Shown here piece by piece: positions 37,168 to 46,905 of a stretch of DNA of 63,077 nucleotides. Origin of the DNA: Nitrosomonadales bacterium (GTDB lineage Bacteria; Pseudomonadota; Gammaproteobacteria; Burkholderiales; Gallionellaceae); contig JANXWX010000135.1 of assembly GCA_025350915.1 (NCBI GenBank), positions 1 to 63,077 on the forward strand, read 5' to 3'. Both the position numbers and the translations under genes were made by a program. The stretch's first letter is position 1. Each line of letters opens with the position of its first letter. A model generated the notes under the pieces. The model made no database searches and was not told the origin of the DNA. It was given only the letters and a program-made list of their open reading frames with translations.

Positions 37168-38295
37168 TTAATTTATTTCAACGGAATAAACACCGCCGTC
37201 ACGGGTTTGCAACACAAAACCTTTACCGAGTTGCACGGGTGCAAACAGAATCTGGCTTCCATCGGTTTTTGCACGTGCAACCAAGCTACCGTCCACGCGA
37301 CTCAAGGCATGCAGCCGACCTTTAAAATCACCCACAACGACATATTTGTCCGTCAGGTACGGCGCTGAAACCTGCCGCATAAACAATTGATCATTTTTCC
37401 ACACGGTGCTGCCACTGGCTTTATCCATCGCGAGTACCGTACCGTCAGCGTCGGTGGCAAAAAGTACTTTGCCAGCCAAACTCAGGCCCTTATCACTCGA
37501 TATTTCGCGACTCCACAGCATCGCCCCCTGCTTGCTGTCAAAGCAGGCGAGGCGCCCCTGAAACGCCACCGCGCAGACACTTTCGCCGTCGACTACCGGC
37601 AGGCTGGTGATATCGCTGATGCGCTCAAGCTCGGTATTGCCGCGGGGTTGAGATACGGCAGATTCCCAAATTAGCGCGCCATTGCTCAAGTTGATCGCGA
37701 CAAGTTTTCCCGCCGCAAAGCCGGCGTACACCACACCGCGGCGCACAACGACACCAGCATGATTTCTGACGGTAAGCGTTGGCGTAGAGCGCTCGTACAA
37801 CCACTGGCGGATACCGTCCCGCAAACTTAAAGCGGCAATACGACCGTCACTGGTGCGTACCACCACCAGTCCATCAACGATCTGGGGAGCACTCAATACT
37901 TCGCTTGATACCCTGGTTAGCCAGCGTAATTTACCGTCCGCATCGTATGCGGCGAGTTCACTTTTCAAACCGCCGATAACAACATAGCCTTCTCCCGTCC
38001 CCACTGCACCGGAAATATTAAAGCCGCTTTTCACTTTCCATATTTTGCTGCCGTTAACAGGGTCAAGTCTGTACAACTCACCCTCGGCATTGGCAGCATA
38101 AACTGCGTTACCCGTCACCGCGGGTTGCAAACCGGCATTATCTACATCACCCACATTCCGGTTCCAGCGCTTTTCAAAAACAGCACTTTCCTTGAAACTG
38201 TGCAGTTCAGCCGGTTCCCTGCCTGTAGGTGTACTGGAACAGGCTGCCGTCAGCAACACACACGCCAGCGCAACGACAATGCGGCTTAATGTCAC
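37168..38295 (-). CDS. bamB: Outer membrane assembly lipoprotein BamB
   Basis: 375 residues with a GTG start at 38295 that overlaps the yfgM stop as GTGA. Lipobox TAAC (Cys19), then PQQ-type propeller repeats (NAVYAANAEGELYRLDPVNG, GYVVIGGLKSELAAYDADGK, KVLFATDADGTVLAMDKASG). BamB assists BamA in folding outer-membrane proteins. Lies between yfgM and der, as expected. Confidence 0.95.
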   Translation of the reverse strand: MTLSRIVVALACVLLTAACSSTPTGREPAELHSFKESAVFEKRWNRNVGDVDNAGLQPAVTGNAVYAANAEGELYRLDPVNGSKIWKVKSGFNISGAVGTGEGYVVIGGLKSELAAYDADGKLRWLTRVSSEVLSAPQIVDGLVVVRTSDGRIAALSLRDGIRQWLYERSTPTLTVRNHAGVVVRRGVVYAGFAAGKLVAINLSNGALIWESAVSQPRGNTELERISDITSLPVVDGESVCAVAFQGRLACFDSKQGAMLWSREISSDKGLSLAGKVLFATDADGTVLAMDKASGSTVWKNDQLFMRQVSAPYLTDKYVVVGDFKGRLHALSRVDGSLVARAKTDGSQILFAPVQLGKGFVLQTRDGGVYSVEIN

Positions 38296-38945
38296 TTTGC
38301 ATCACCCGCGCGGGCAGTACCCAATCCATCAAGCTTGAGCTGGATAAGGTTACGATAAGCGCTTTTATTGTCCATCTTGTCGAAAGCCAACTTGTAAGCA
38401 GCGCGAGCATCTTCAGTCTTACCCTGGGCTGCGAGTACGTCACCTTTAAGATCCGAATATAAGCCCACAAAAGCATCAGAATGCGTTGCATCAAGCAATT
38501 TCATCGCTTCATCATATTTTTTTTCATCCAGCAGGATGCTGGATAACTTCAATCTGGCAGTATCCTGCAATCCGCTTTCACCGGCTTTGGCGATCACCCA
38601 CTCCAGTTGGGATTTGGCCAGGGTCATATCTTTTGCCTGAACGTTGGCCTGAACAGCCAGCAATTGCGCTCGTGGTGCATATGCCGTGCTGCTGTATTTT
38701 GTTACCAGCACCGCAACGGCATCGTTGATACGCTTCGGATCATTGCTGGCGACTTGCTTAAGCACCTCGGCATACAGGGTGGCTGCTTCTGCAGATTGTT
38801 TGCCCTGATAGCTTTTCCACACTGTAAATGCAGCATATCCCGCCAACAACACAACCAGTGTTATCGTCAACCATTTGCGGTTATCTTTCCACCAGGCCTT
38901 AAGTGCATCCAATTGTTCCTGCTCTTGCAAATCTATCATCGCCAT
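38292..38945 (-). CDS. yfgM: YfgM-family ancillary SecYEG translocon subunit
   Basis: 217 residues. A cytosolic N-terminus (IDLQEQEQLDALKAWWKDN), one membrane helix (~23-42) and a periplasmic TPR-like domain (LAKSQLEWVIAKAGESGL, KYDEAMKLLDATHSDA, KTEDARAAYKLAFDKM). YfgM joins PpiD at the SecYEG exit and hands over periplasmic clients. Confidence 0.92.
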   Translation of the reverse strand: MAMIDLQEQEQLDALKAWWKDNRKWLTITLVVLLAGYAAFTVWKSYQGKQSAEAATLYAEVLKQVASNDPKRINDAVAVLVTKYSSTAYAPRAQLLAVQANVQAKDMTLAKSQLEWVIAKAGESGLQDTARLKLSSILLDEKKYDEAMKLLDATHSDAFVGLYSDLKGDVLAAQGKTEDARAAYKLAFDKMDNKSAYRNLIQLKLDGLGTARAGDAK

Positions 38946-38949
38946 TTTC

Positions 38950-40239
38950 TTATCCTCGTTGAAATGCCCTATTAATTTGTTTGTTAATCATTTGCGCAAG
39001 CTCAATTTGTGCAATTCGCGCTTGCTCCCCTTCGCCACGCAACGGCTTGAGCGTTGCCTGACCGGTTTGCGCCTCATCATCCCCGACGATGACCGCAAAT
39101 TGCGCGCCACTGGCGTCTGCTTTTTTCATTTGCGATTTGAAACCGCCATCTCCACAGTGCAACACCACACGCAATCCTGCATCGCGCAATTGTTCGGCCA
39201 ACACGCCCGCCATCGCATCAGCCAACTCGCCCTGGTGCACCAGATAGACATCGAGCGGTGAAGCAAGCACAACTTTCGGCTCTGCCTGCAACAGGGATAA
39301 CAAGCGCTCTACACCCATCGCAAAACCACAGGCTGCCGAAGGCTTGCCGCCTATTTGCTCAATCAGGCCATCATAGCGACCACCGGCACAGATCGTTCCC
39401 TGCGCACCCAGGCTTGTTGTCACCCATTCGAAAACAGTACGATTGTAATAATCAAGTCCCCGCACCAATCTGGGATTAATTTCATAAGCGACACCGTGTT
39501 GCTTCAGAACGCTTTTGACAGCTTCAAAATGCAAAATGGCATCCTCATGCAACTCATCCATCAGCTTGGGCGCAGCTGCAATCAATTCCTGCATTTGTGG
39601 ATTTTTACTGTCCAGGATACGCAGCGGATTACTGTGCAAGCGTCGTGTTGCATCTTCATCCAGCAGATCTTCATACTGTGCAAAATAGGCAATCAATTTT
39701 TCACGATGTTGCTTGCGTGCCGCCGCATCACCCAGTGTGTTAATTTGCAAAGTCACATCGGTGAGGCCAAGCTTGCGCCACAAACGTGCGCACATAAGAA
39801 TTTGTTCGGCATCTATGTCGGGCGATGCAAAACCCATCGCTTCCACACCGATTTGATGGAATTGCCGGTAGCGTCCTTTTTGCGGACGTTCATGGCGAAA
39901 CATCGGGCCGCTGTAATACAAACGCTGCGGTGCATTGTACAACAGGTTATGTTGCAGGACTGCACGCACACAGGAAGCTGTGCCTTCGGGGCGCAGCGTC
40001 AGATGATCGCCATTCAGGCTGTCTTCAAAACTGTACATCTCTTTTTCAACAATATCGGTTACTTCACCGATCGCGCGTTTAAACAGCGCGGTCGGTTCTA
40101 CCAGCGGCATACGAATATTTCGGTAACCGTATGAATCAAGCCATTCCCGCACGGTGTCTTCAAACCACAACCAGAGCTGTGCCTCATCTGGCAGGATATC
40201 ATTCATGCCGCGTACGGCTTGCAGGGAAGGGTTGCTCAT
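38950..40239 (-). CDS. hisS: Histidyl-tRNA synthetase
   Basis: 429 residues. Class II motifs: [20 protein letters not shown], motif 2 in [20 protein letters not shown], the HisA motif [15 protein letters not shown], and motif 3 [14 protein letters not shown]-terminal anticodon-binding domain ~330-429. It is 4 nt upstream of yfgM. Confidence 0.97.
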   Translation of the reverse strand: MSNPSLQAVRGMNDILPDEAQLWLWFEDTVREWLDSYGYRNIRMPLVEPTALFKRAIGEVTDIVEKEMYSFEDSLNGDHLTLRPEGTASCVRAVLQHNLLYNAPQRLYYSGPMFRHERPQKGRYRQFHQIGVEAMGFASPDIDAEQILMCARLWRKLGLTDVTLQINTLGDAAARKQHREKLIAYFAQYEDLLDEDATRRLHSNPLRILDSKNPQMQELIAAAPKLMDELHEDAILHFEAVKSVLKQHGVAYEINPRLVRGLDYYNRTVFEWVTTSLGAQGTICAGGRYDGLIEQIGGKPSAACGFAMGVERLLSLLQAEPKVVLASPLDVYLVHQGELADAMAGVLAEQLRDAGLRVVLHCGDGGFKSQMKKADASGAQFAVIVGDDEAQTGQATLKPLRGEGEQARIAQIELAQMINKQINRAFQRG

Positions 40240-40285
40240 AAGATCTCTAAATCAATATTACTAAAGGACTAAACATTAACAGTCG

Positions 40286-41512
40286 TTATCGTTTTGCATA
40301 CTTGCGTGAGATATAGTCATCCACTATTTTTTTAAAATCGCCGGCGATATTGTCGCCGCGCAAGGTCACCGTTTTCTCGCCATCCACATACACGGGTGCT
40401 GCCGGTGTTTCACCTGTACCCGGTAAACTGATGCCGATATTCGCCATCTTGCTTTCGCCGGGGCCGTTTACAATACAACCCATGACTGCCACGTTCATTT
40501 CTTCCACACCTATGTATTTCTTGCGCCATACCGGCATTTCAGAACGCAAATAAGACTGAATACTTTGCGCGAGTTCCTGAAATACGGTGCTGGTAGTCCG
40601 CCCACAACCCGGGCAGGCAGTGACCATCGGCGTAAAAGCACGCAAACCCATGGTCTGCAAAATTTCCTGCGCCACGACGACCTCCTGAGTGCGATCACCA
40701 CCCGGCTCTGGCGTAAGCGATATTCGTATGGTGTCGCCGATGCCTTCCTGCAATAACACAGACAAGGCTGCCGTCGACGCTACAATTCCCTTTGAGCCCA
40801 TGCCAGCTTCGGTCAAACCCAGGTGCAAGGGATAGTCGCAGCGCTGCGCCAGATCCCGGTAAACCATTATCAGATCCTGCACACCGCTTACCTTGCATGA
40901 CAGGATAATTCGGTCATGATTCATGCCCAATGTTTCTGCGCGTTTGGCGCTATTCAAAGCAGATATGATCAGCGCTTCACGGGTCACTTCAGCAGCCGTA
41001 TGCGGCTTGGGCAGCTTTGCATTGTCATCCATCATGCGCACAATCAGATCCGAATCCAGGCTGCCCCAATTGACGCCTATACGTACCGGTTTGTCATAAC
41101 GACAAGCAACTTCTATCATCATCCCGAACTGATCTTCATCTTTGCGGCTGCGACCGACATTCCCCGGATTGATGCGATATTTAGCCAACGCCTGGGCGCA
41201 CTCAGGATAATCGCGCAGCAGCCGATGACCGTTGTAATGAAAATCACCCACCAGCGGCACAGCACAACCCATACTATCCAATAGCTCACGTATGCGTGGC
41301 ACTTGTGCCGCCGCTTCCGGCGTATTGACTGTGATGCGCACCACCTCCGAGCCGGCCTTGGCCAACTCGAATACCTGCTGTGCTGTTCCTTTAGCGTCGA
41401 CAGTGTCTGTATTGGTCATCGACTGGACTGCTATCGGCGCATCACTGCCCACGGCAACCGTGCCCACCATGACACGCTGCGTAAAGCGGCGTGGTATTAA
41501 GGAATTACTCAT
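40286..41512 (-). CDS. ispG: 4-hydroxy-3-methylbut-2-en-1-yl diphosphate synthase IspG
   Basis: 408 residues, the two-domain bacterial form. The TIM barrel comes first. The 4Fe-4S cluster ligands are Cys300 and Cys303 (ACPGCGRT) and Cys346 ([10 protein letters not shown]), with the conserved Glu353 after NGPG. It makes HMBPP in the MEP isoprenoid pathway. It lies 2 nt after rodZ. Confidence 0.97.
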   Translation of the reverse strand: MSNSLIPRRFTQRVMVGTVAVGSDAPIAVQSMTNTDTVDAKGTAQQVFELAKAGSEVVRITVNTPEAAAQVPRIRELLDSMGCAVPLVGDFHYNGHRLLRDYPECAQALAKYRINPGNVGRSRKDEDQFGMMIEVACRYDKPVRIGVNWGSLDSDLIVRMMDDNAKLPKPHTAAEVTREALIISALNSAKRAETLGMNHDRIILSCKVSGVQDLIMVYRDLAQRCDYPLHLGLTEAGMGSKGIVASTAALSVLLQEGIGDTIRISLTPEPGGDRTQEVVVAQEILQTMGLRAFTPMVTACPGCGRTTSTVFQELAQSIQSYLRSEMPVWRKKYIGVEEMNVAVMGCIVNGPGESKMANIGISLPGTGETPAAPVYVDGEKTVTLRGDNIAGDFKKIVDDYISRKYAKR

Positions 41513-41514
41513 GA

Positions 41515-42648
41515 TTATTTCAGCTTAACCTTGGCCACTTCTGCAGTGGTATATTTTTCCAATTTTATTTTTTTACCGTTATCGAACAGACGCACTGCGC
41601 GCGCATTGCCCAGGGTTACCAACATGGGCGCTTTGCCCGCAACACGAATCAAACTGCCCGCCCTGTGCATTTTGGATATCAGCAACTTGTCGCTGCCATC
41701 CTTCACCTCTACCCATGCATCCTCATCCAGCTCTATACGTAACGCATGCTCGGTTGCACTGACTTCAATATTTTCCTTTGGTTGCGCGTCAACCGCAGGG
41801 GTAGGCCTGCCATGTGCCGGTGCACTCGCAACTGCCTGCGGTGCAGAGGTCTTTGGCGCAAGGGTTGTTACCGCGGGTGAAACCCTAACCGCTGCCTGTA
41901 ACTCGGGTTGGCGCGATATTGCTTGCTTAGCCGCACCGACCTCAGCTTTCACTGCACCCTGCTTTGGTTTAGCAGGTTTAGTCTCGGATACCTGCACGAC
42001 ACTTTCAACAGGTTTCGATGCTGACTTACGAGTATCGGCTACCTTCTCAGCCGGGCTGACTGCCCGCTCATCACCTGAATTTTCTGAAGCTGCATTATCT
42101 AAAACTGTATTTTCTGACGAGGGTGCAGTCAAGGGGTCAGTTGTGCCGTCAGTTGCAACCTTGGGTAACTCAAGCGGCTCAACCGCATTTTTCACGACTG
42201 CTTTATTGGCTACAGTTGAACGATCATGGACGCGGTCAAAAATTGCCAATGACAGCGCAACTACCAGCGCCGCCGCAAGCCAGATTACATTATGTTTACG
42301 TGCAGTAAATGCCGTGGGCATGGGCACATCCACAGACTTCACAGATTGAGCCGACGCAGGTGTTACATGCGTTGTTGGCAAGCTAGCCAACAACGCAACA
42401 GGGTCAAGTTCCAGCAGACGTGCATAACTGCGAACAAATCCACGCACGAAAGCCGCTTCAGGCAACCTGACATAATCATCAGCCTCAAGTGACTCAATCT
42501 GCCGTGGCGCGAACTTGATACGGTTGGCCACATCATTCACACTCATGCCCAACTGCTCGCGTGCTTCACGCAAAGTGTTGCCCACACTTGGCGTGCGTCC
42601 TGACATGTTATTTATTTCTGCAACCTTGCTGTCTTCCTGATTATTCAT
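41515..42648 (-). CDS. rodZ: Cytoskeletal protein RodZ
   Basis: 377 residues. N-terminal Cro/C1-type HTH (~23-85: [32 protein letters not shown]), one membrane helix (~117-135), a long Lys/Pro/Ala-rich periplasmic linker, and a C-terminal DUF4115 beta domain ([20 protein letters not shown] ... [13 protein letters not shown]). RodZ ties MreB to the elongasome. Start overlaps the pilF stop by 4 nt. Confidence 0.94.
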   Translation of the reverse strand: MNNQEDSKVAEINNMSGRTPSVGNTLREAREQLGMSVNDVANRIKFAPRQIESLEADDYVRLPEAAFVRGFVRSYARLLELDPVALLASLPTTHVTPASAQSVKSVDVPMPTAFTARKHNVIWLAAALVVALSLAIFDRVHDRSTVANKAVVKNAVEPLELPKVATDGTTDPLTAPSSENTVLDNAASENSGDERAVSPAEKVADTRKSASKPVESVVQVSETKPAKPKQGAVKAEVGAAKQAISRQPELQAAVRVSPAVTTLAPKTSAPQAVASAPAHGRPTPAVDAQPKENIEVSATEHALRIELDEDAWVEVKDGSDKLLISKMHRAGSLIRVAGKAPMLVTLGNARAVRLFDNGKKIKLEKYTTAEVAKVKLK

Positions 42649-43409
42649 CTGTCACCACTTAACATTAATTGAGTTTCCCTTGAATCAGGGAAACGTTTAC
42701 GCAACTGCAGTTTATAGCTTGCTTCCGCATTCTTGTCGCCCAGCTTCTTTTCCACCCGGATTGCCAACAAAAGATCTGCAGCAGACAACTCGGCACCATT
42801 ACGGGCCAGCTTCAGCAAATATGATTTTGCGCCCGCATAATCCGCTTTGGTAAAACTGATATCTGCCATCCCCATTAGTGCCTCTGACATCTTTGGCTGA
42901 ATATATAAAGCCTGCTGCAGATAGGTCTCCGCATCTTTTATTTTCCCGGATTTTCTCGAACACAGTCCCGCATTCAAATATGCTTTCTCAGGCGTAGCGT
43001 AAAGGGGATTTTTCACCGCCTCCATGAATTGCCCCATCGCTTCTTTCTCGCGGCCACGCTGACACAAAAACCAGCCATAATTGTTGCGTGTGCCCGAATC
43101 TTTACTGTCCAGATCCAGGCTGCGTGAAAAATCATCATCCGCTTTTCTATCTTCGAGCAGCGCCATATGTACCAGGCCACGCACTCCGTATGCCGGGGCA
43201 TACTTGCTGTTCATTCGCAAAGCATATTTCAGCTCATCCAGCGCAATAGCATAGCGCTGTTGCCCGTAATACAACGCGGCCAGTTCTGTATGAATTTTTG
43301 CACTCGCCTCTGTATCGACTGTGTTCTGTTGTTCGCCCCCCGCGCCTCCTCCGGATGATGCGCAGCCAGCAATCCACGACAACAACATAATCATGACGAC
43401 ACGTTTCAT
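42645..43409 (-). CDS. pilF: Type IV pilus secretin assembly lipoprotein PilF/PilW
   Basis: 254 residues. Lipobox IAGC (Cys16), then about six TPR repeats ([54 protein letters not shown]). PilF is the outer-membrane pilotin for PilQ. It lies between rlmN and rodZ with 4-nt overlaps on both sides. Confidence 0.92.
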   Translation of the reverse strand: MKRVVMIMLLSWIAGCASSGGGAGGEQQNTVDTEASAKIHTELAALYYGQQRYAIALDELKYALRMNSKYAPAYGVRGLVHMALLEDRKADDDFSRSLDLDSKDSGTRNNYGWFLCQRGREKEAMGQFMEAVKNPLYATPEKAYLNAGLCSRKSGKIKDAETYLQQALYIQPKMSEALMGMADISFTKADYAGAKSYLLKLARNGAELSAADLLLAIRVEKKLGDKNAEASYKLQLRKRFPDSRETQLMLSGDR

Positions 43410-44488
43410 ACATTCACCCCGGTTAAACTACGCGTTCTTTTTGTTTTATCCAGCACCTGCCCGGCCAGTTGACCGCAAGCACCGGCTATATCATCACCCC
43501 GTGTTTTGCGCGTGGTAGTGACAATATCGGCCTGCATCAATACATCGCGGAAGCGTCGAATTGTTTCTGAATCAGAACGCTGATAGGGCGCCTGCGGAAT
43601 CGGATTAAACGGAATCAGGTTAAACTTGCATGGCACATCACGTACCAGCGCAACCAGTTCCCGCGCCTGCTGCTCGCTATCGTTTACGCCTGCCAGCATC
43701 ACATACTCGAAAGTAATAAAATCGCGTGGCGCTTTGTCGAGATAACGATTGCAGGCCGCAAGTAACTCGCGCAATGGATATTTCTGGTTAACCGGCACCA
43801 ATACGTCGCGCAGTGCGTCATTCGGTGCATGCAGCGATACCGCCAACGCCACCGGGCACTCTTCGCGCAGCCTGTCCATCGCCGGTACGATACCCGATGT
43901 AGAAACCGTCACACGACGACGCGACAAACCGTAGGCGTTGTCGTCCAGCATAAGGCGCAACGCGCTGACCGTGTTATTAAAATTCAGCAACGGCTCGCCC
44001 ATTCCCATGAATACCACATTACTGATCGGCCAGTTGCCATTGGTATCCTTGCCGATTTGGCGATTGGCCCACCATAACTGGCCGATAATTTCAGCCACAC
44101 TCAGGTTACGGTTGAAACCCTGCTTGCCGGTAGAACAGAATGAACAGTTCAGCGCACAGCCTGCCTGGGTAGAAACACACAAAGTTCCGCGCTCACTCTC
44201 GGGAATGTACACGGTCTCAATCGCGTTACCGGTACCCACATTCAACAGCCACTTGCGCGTACCGTCGGTAGATAATTCCTCGCGCTGCACCACGGGTGCA
44301 GTTATGCACGCCTGCTGCTGCAATTTTTCGCGCAAGGAGTTGGCAATATCGGTCATTGCCGTAAATTCGGGCTCCCCCATTTTGTGTATCCAGCGCAGCA
44401 CCTGGCGGGCGCGGAAAGGCTTTTCACCTTGTCCGGCAAACCAGTCAGCCATTTGCTGAGCATCAAAATTAAGGAGGTTTTCCGCCAT
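43406..44488 (-). CDS. rlmN: Dual-specificity 23S rRNA/tRNA methyltransferase RlmN
   Basis: 360 residues, radical SAM. Cluster cysteines Cys111, Cys115 and Cys118 ([15 protein letters not shown]), and the methyl-carrying and resolving cysteines near ACGQLAG (Cys338). [10 protein letters not shown] is the family's SAM-binding loop. It methylates C2 of A2503 in 23S rRNA and A37 in some tRNAs. 13 nt after ndk. Confidence 0.97.
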   Translation of the reverse strand: MAENLLNFDAQQMADWFAGQGEKPFRARQVLRWIHKMGEPEFTAMTDIANSLREKLQQQACITAPVVQREELSTDGTRKWLLNVGTGNAIETVYIPESERGTLCVSTQAGCALNCSFCSTGKQGFNRNLSVAEIIGQLWWANRQIGKDTNGNWPISNVVFMGMGEPLLNFNNTVSALRLMLDDNAYGLSRRRVTVSTSGIVPAMDRLREECPVALAVSLHAPNDALRDVLVPVNQKYPLRELLAACNRYLDKAPRDFITFEYVMLAGVNDSEQQARELVALVRDVPCKFNLIPFNPIPQAPYQRSDSETIRRFRDVLMQADIVTTTRKTRGDDIAGACGQLAGQVLDKTKRTRSLTGVNV

Positions 44489-44501
44489 GCTCTTCTGACG
44501 A

Positions 44502-44927
44502 TTAGCGTGTGTAAACGTTCATTGCCGGAAAGAAATATGCGATTTCCACTGCAGCTGTTTCAGCCGCATCGGAACCGTGCACGGCATTTGCGTCGATACT
44601 TGCAGCAAAGTCAGCGCGGATTGTTCCTTTGTCGGCCTTCTTCGGATCAGTTGCGCCCATCAGTTCACGATTTTTCAGAATTGCGTTCTCGCCTTCCAGC
44701 GCCTGGATCATCACCGGGCCGGAGATCATGAATTCAACCAGATCCTTAAAGAAAGGACGCGCGCGGTGAACGGCATAAAAACCTTCCGCTTCCTGACGAG
44801 ACAGATGCACCATACGCGCAGCAATCACTTTCAAGCCGGCGCCTTCAAAACGGGAATAAATCTGACCAATTACATTTTTTGCAACTGCATCAGGCTTGAT
44901 AATAGACAGGGTACGTTCAACGGCCAT
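44502..44927 (-). CDS. ndk: Nucleoside diphosphate kinase
   Basis: 141 residues from the ATG at 44927 (GGAG 8 nt ahead); the open frame to 44966 is an untranslated leader. [15 protein letters not shown] and the phosphohistidine site His117 in [12 protein letters not shown] are intact. It equilibrates nucleoside di- and triphosphates. First gene of the long minus-strand housekeeping block. Confidence 0.97.
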   Translation of the reverse strand: MAVERTLSIIKPDAVAKNVIGQIYSRFEGAGLKVIAARMVHLSRQEAEGFYAVHRARPFFKDLVEFMISGPVMIQALEGENAILKNRELMGATDPKKADKGTIRADFAASIDANAVHGSDAAETAAVEIAYFFPAMNVYTR

Positions 44928-45141
44928 CGTGCTTCTCCAGATAATATTAAGGTTAATAGAAAACAAGCCGCGTATTTTATCAGGCTTTGACTCCCTTGTC
45001 GCTTATGGACTTGGCGTAAAGTTATTACTGAATCAACTCTCTATGGCTTGTACTGCAAACGACAACATGCAGAAATCAGAGGAGTACTGATGTCAGCTTA
45101 TAACTTTGTGAACACAACAACCAATGGCATCCACTTAAGTG

Positions 45142-45191
45142 TTGACTAATATAGAATCCCTCTGCTACATTACTGACTGACCAGTCGGTAA
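45142..45191 (+). promoter_or_regulatory. Promoter and TetR operator of the efflux operon
   Basis: TTGACT (45142-45147) and TACATT (45166-45171) are 18 bp apart. Overlapping the -10 and running downstream is a 22-bp near-palindrome (45170-45191; half-sites TTACTGACTGA and CCAGTCGGTAA, 18 of 22 positions symmetric). It ends 17 nt before the TetR ATG, where a bound repressor would block initiation. Confidence 0.6.
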
Positions 45192-45208
45192 TTAATTTTA
45201 ACCTAAAT

Positions 45209-45850
45209 ATGACAACAACCTCAACTGATACAAGGAAACGGCGCAAAGAAGCACGTCCTGCGGAATTATTATCTGCAGCACTTGAGCTATTTGTTGAGCG
45301 GGGCTTTGCCGCAACAAAACTGGAGGATGTAGCGTCACGGGCTGGCGTTTCGAAGGGCACGCTCTACTTGTATTTTGACAGCAAAGAATCCCTGTTCAAG
45401 GCTGTAATCGAGCAGGGAATCGTGCCTTTACTGGATGAAGGCGAGCAAATGTTATTACAGCACCGCGACAATGCCCACTCCTTGTTGCAGGAAATGATCA
45501 TGCGCTGGTGGCAATTACTGGATGGCAGTTCATTGGGTGGCATTCCCAAACTGATGATTTCCGAAGCCGGCAACTTCCCCGATGTAGCCACTTATTACTA
45601 TGACAACGTCATCGTGCGCGGGCGCGAATTAATGCGACAGGCATTATTGCGCGGCATTAGTACCGGCGAATTTCGAAAACTGGATATTGAATCGGCCATC
45701 GACGTCGTAATGGCACCCGTATTAATGCTGGCGGTTTGGCGTTATTCACTCGCACCCTGTGGCTGCGGTAAACAAGATCCGCAAGCCTATATGCAAACCT
45801 ATCTGGATATCTTAATGAATGGAATTTTGAACAAGGAGCAGCACAAATGA
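45209..45850 (+). CDS. TetR family transcriptional repressor
   Basis: 213 residues. N-terminal HTH ~18-65 (LSAALELFVERGFAATKLED, VSKGTLYLYFDSKESLF). The C-terminal ligand domain is all-helical with a late Cys pair (PCGCGKQ). Its stop overlaps the adaptor's ATG (ATGA). A palindromic operator directly upstream suggests self-repression together with control of the RND genes. Confidence 0.92.
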   Translation: MTTTSTDTRKRRKEARPAELLSAALELFVERGFAATKLEDVASRAGVSKGTLYLYFDSKESLFKAVIEQGIVPLLDEGEQMLLQHRDNAHSLLQEMIMRWWQLLDGSSLGGIPKLMISEAGNFPDVATYYYDNVIVRGRELMRQALLRGISTGEFRKLDIESAIDVVMAPVLMLAVWRYSLAPCGCGKQDPQAYMQTYLDILMNGILNKEQHK

Positions 45851-46905
45851 AATATATATTATGGATAACAATGCTGCCCTTGCTTCTGAGCGCCTGCAGT
45901 AAAGATCAAAAAGTTACCGGGGCCTCTATTGAAAGGCCCGCCTATACCGTTATCGTTGAATCGACCAGTGAAGACCAAAGCAACGAATATAGTGGTGACA
46001 TACGTGCACGTTATGAAACGTCACTGGGCTTTCGCATCGGCGGAAAAATCATTGAGCGTTTGGTTGACGTAGGTACACAGGTTAAAAAGGGTCAAATACT
46101 CGCCAGGCTGGATGCCGCCGATAGCGGACTACAGGCAACGGCCGCCAATGCACAGTTACAGCTGGCCGAAGATGAGGCAAAGCGTTATCGTGAGTTGCGT
46201 GACAAGGGTTTTGTCAGTCAATCCATTCTGGATGCGAAAGAAACTGCATTGAATTCAGCCTCTGCACAGGCGGGCCTGGCACAGAATCAGCAGGCGTATT
46301 CCAGTTTGCTGGCCGACCGTGATGGGGTGGTATCGGCCACGCTTGCCGAAGTTGGACAAGTCGTCACCTCCGGGCAAACCGTTGTACGTCTCGCACAGGA
46401 TGGAAAACGCGAAGTGGCCATTGCCATACCCGAAAGCAGTTTTAACTCGGTCCGGGTAGGCATGTCTGCACAAGTAACCTTGAACGCAATTAAAAATGGC
46501 ACGCAAAATTTTCCCGGCCACGTTCGAGAATTGTCGCCTGCTGCAGATCCAGCCAGCCGTACTTATGCAGCCAGAATTTCCCTGGATAACGACAGCGCCA
46601 ATGTGGCACTGGGTATGACAGCCAGTGTAAAAATAAATACAAACACAAAAGCTGGGACGCATAAAAACTTGGTCAGCCTCATACCACTGTCAGCAATTTT
46701 CCAGCAAGGTGATAAAACGGCAGTCTGGATTGTTGGTGCCGACCACAGCGTGACATTACGCCCGGTTGTGGTTAAAACCTATCTTGATGAGGGTGCTCTC
46801 ATTTCCTCTGGCATCACAGCAGGTGAACGCATCATCAGTGCAGGCGTGCATATGATTAATGCTGGCGAAAAAATAAAGCCGGTCGACAACGGTATAACAC
46901 AATGA
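45847..46905 (+). CDS. RND efflux periplasmic adaptor lipoprotein
   Basis: 352 residues. Lipobox LSAC (Cys17). It has the membrane-fusion-protein order: barrel start YSGDIRARYETSLGFRIGGK, lipoyl half-motif VGTQVKKGQILARLDAAD, helical hairpin (residues ~85-145), second lipoyl half (RDGVVSATLAEVGQVV), and C-terminal beta-barrel and membrane-proximal domains. It bridges the inner-membrane pump and an outer-membrane factor not encoded here. 4-nt overlap with the pump gene. Confidence 0.92.
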   Translation: MKYILWITMLPLLLSACSKDQKVTGASIERPAYTVIVESTSEDQSNEYSGDIRARYETSLGFRIGGKIIERLVDVGTQVKKGQILARLDAADSGLQATAANAQLQLAEDEAKRYRELRDKGFVSQSILDAKETALNSASAQAGLAQNQQAYSSLLADRDGVVSATLAEVGQVVTSGQTVVRLAQDGKREVAIAIPESSFNSVRVGMSAQVTLNAIKNGTQNFPGHVRELSPAADPASRTYAARISLDNDSANVALGMTASVKINTNTKAGTHKNLVSLIPLSAIFQQGDKTAVWIVGADHSVTLRPVVVKTYLDEGALISSGITAGERIISAGVHMINAGEKIKPVDNGITQ

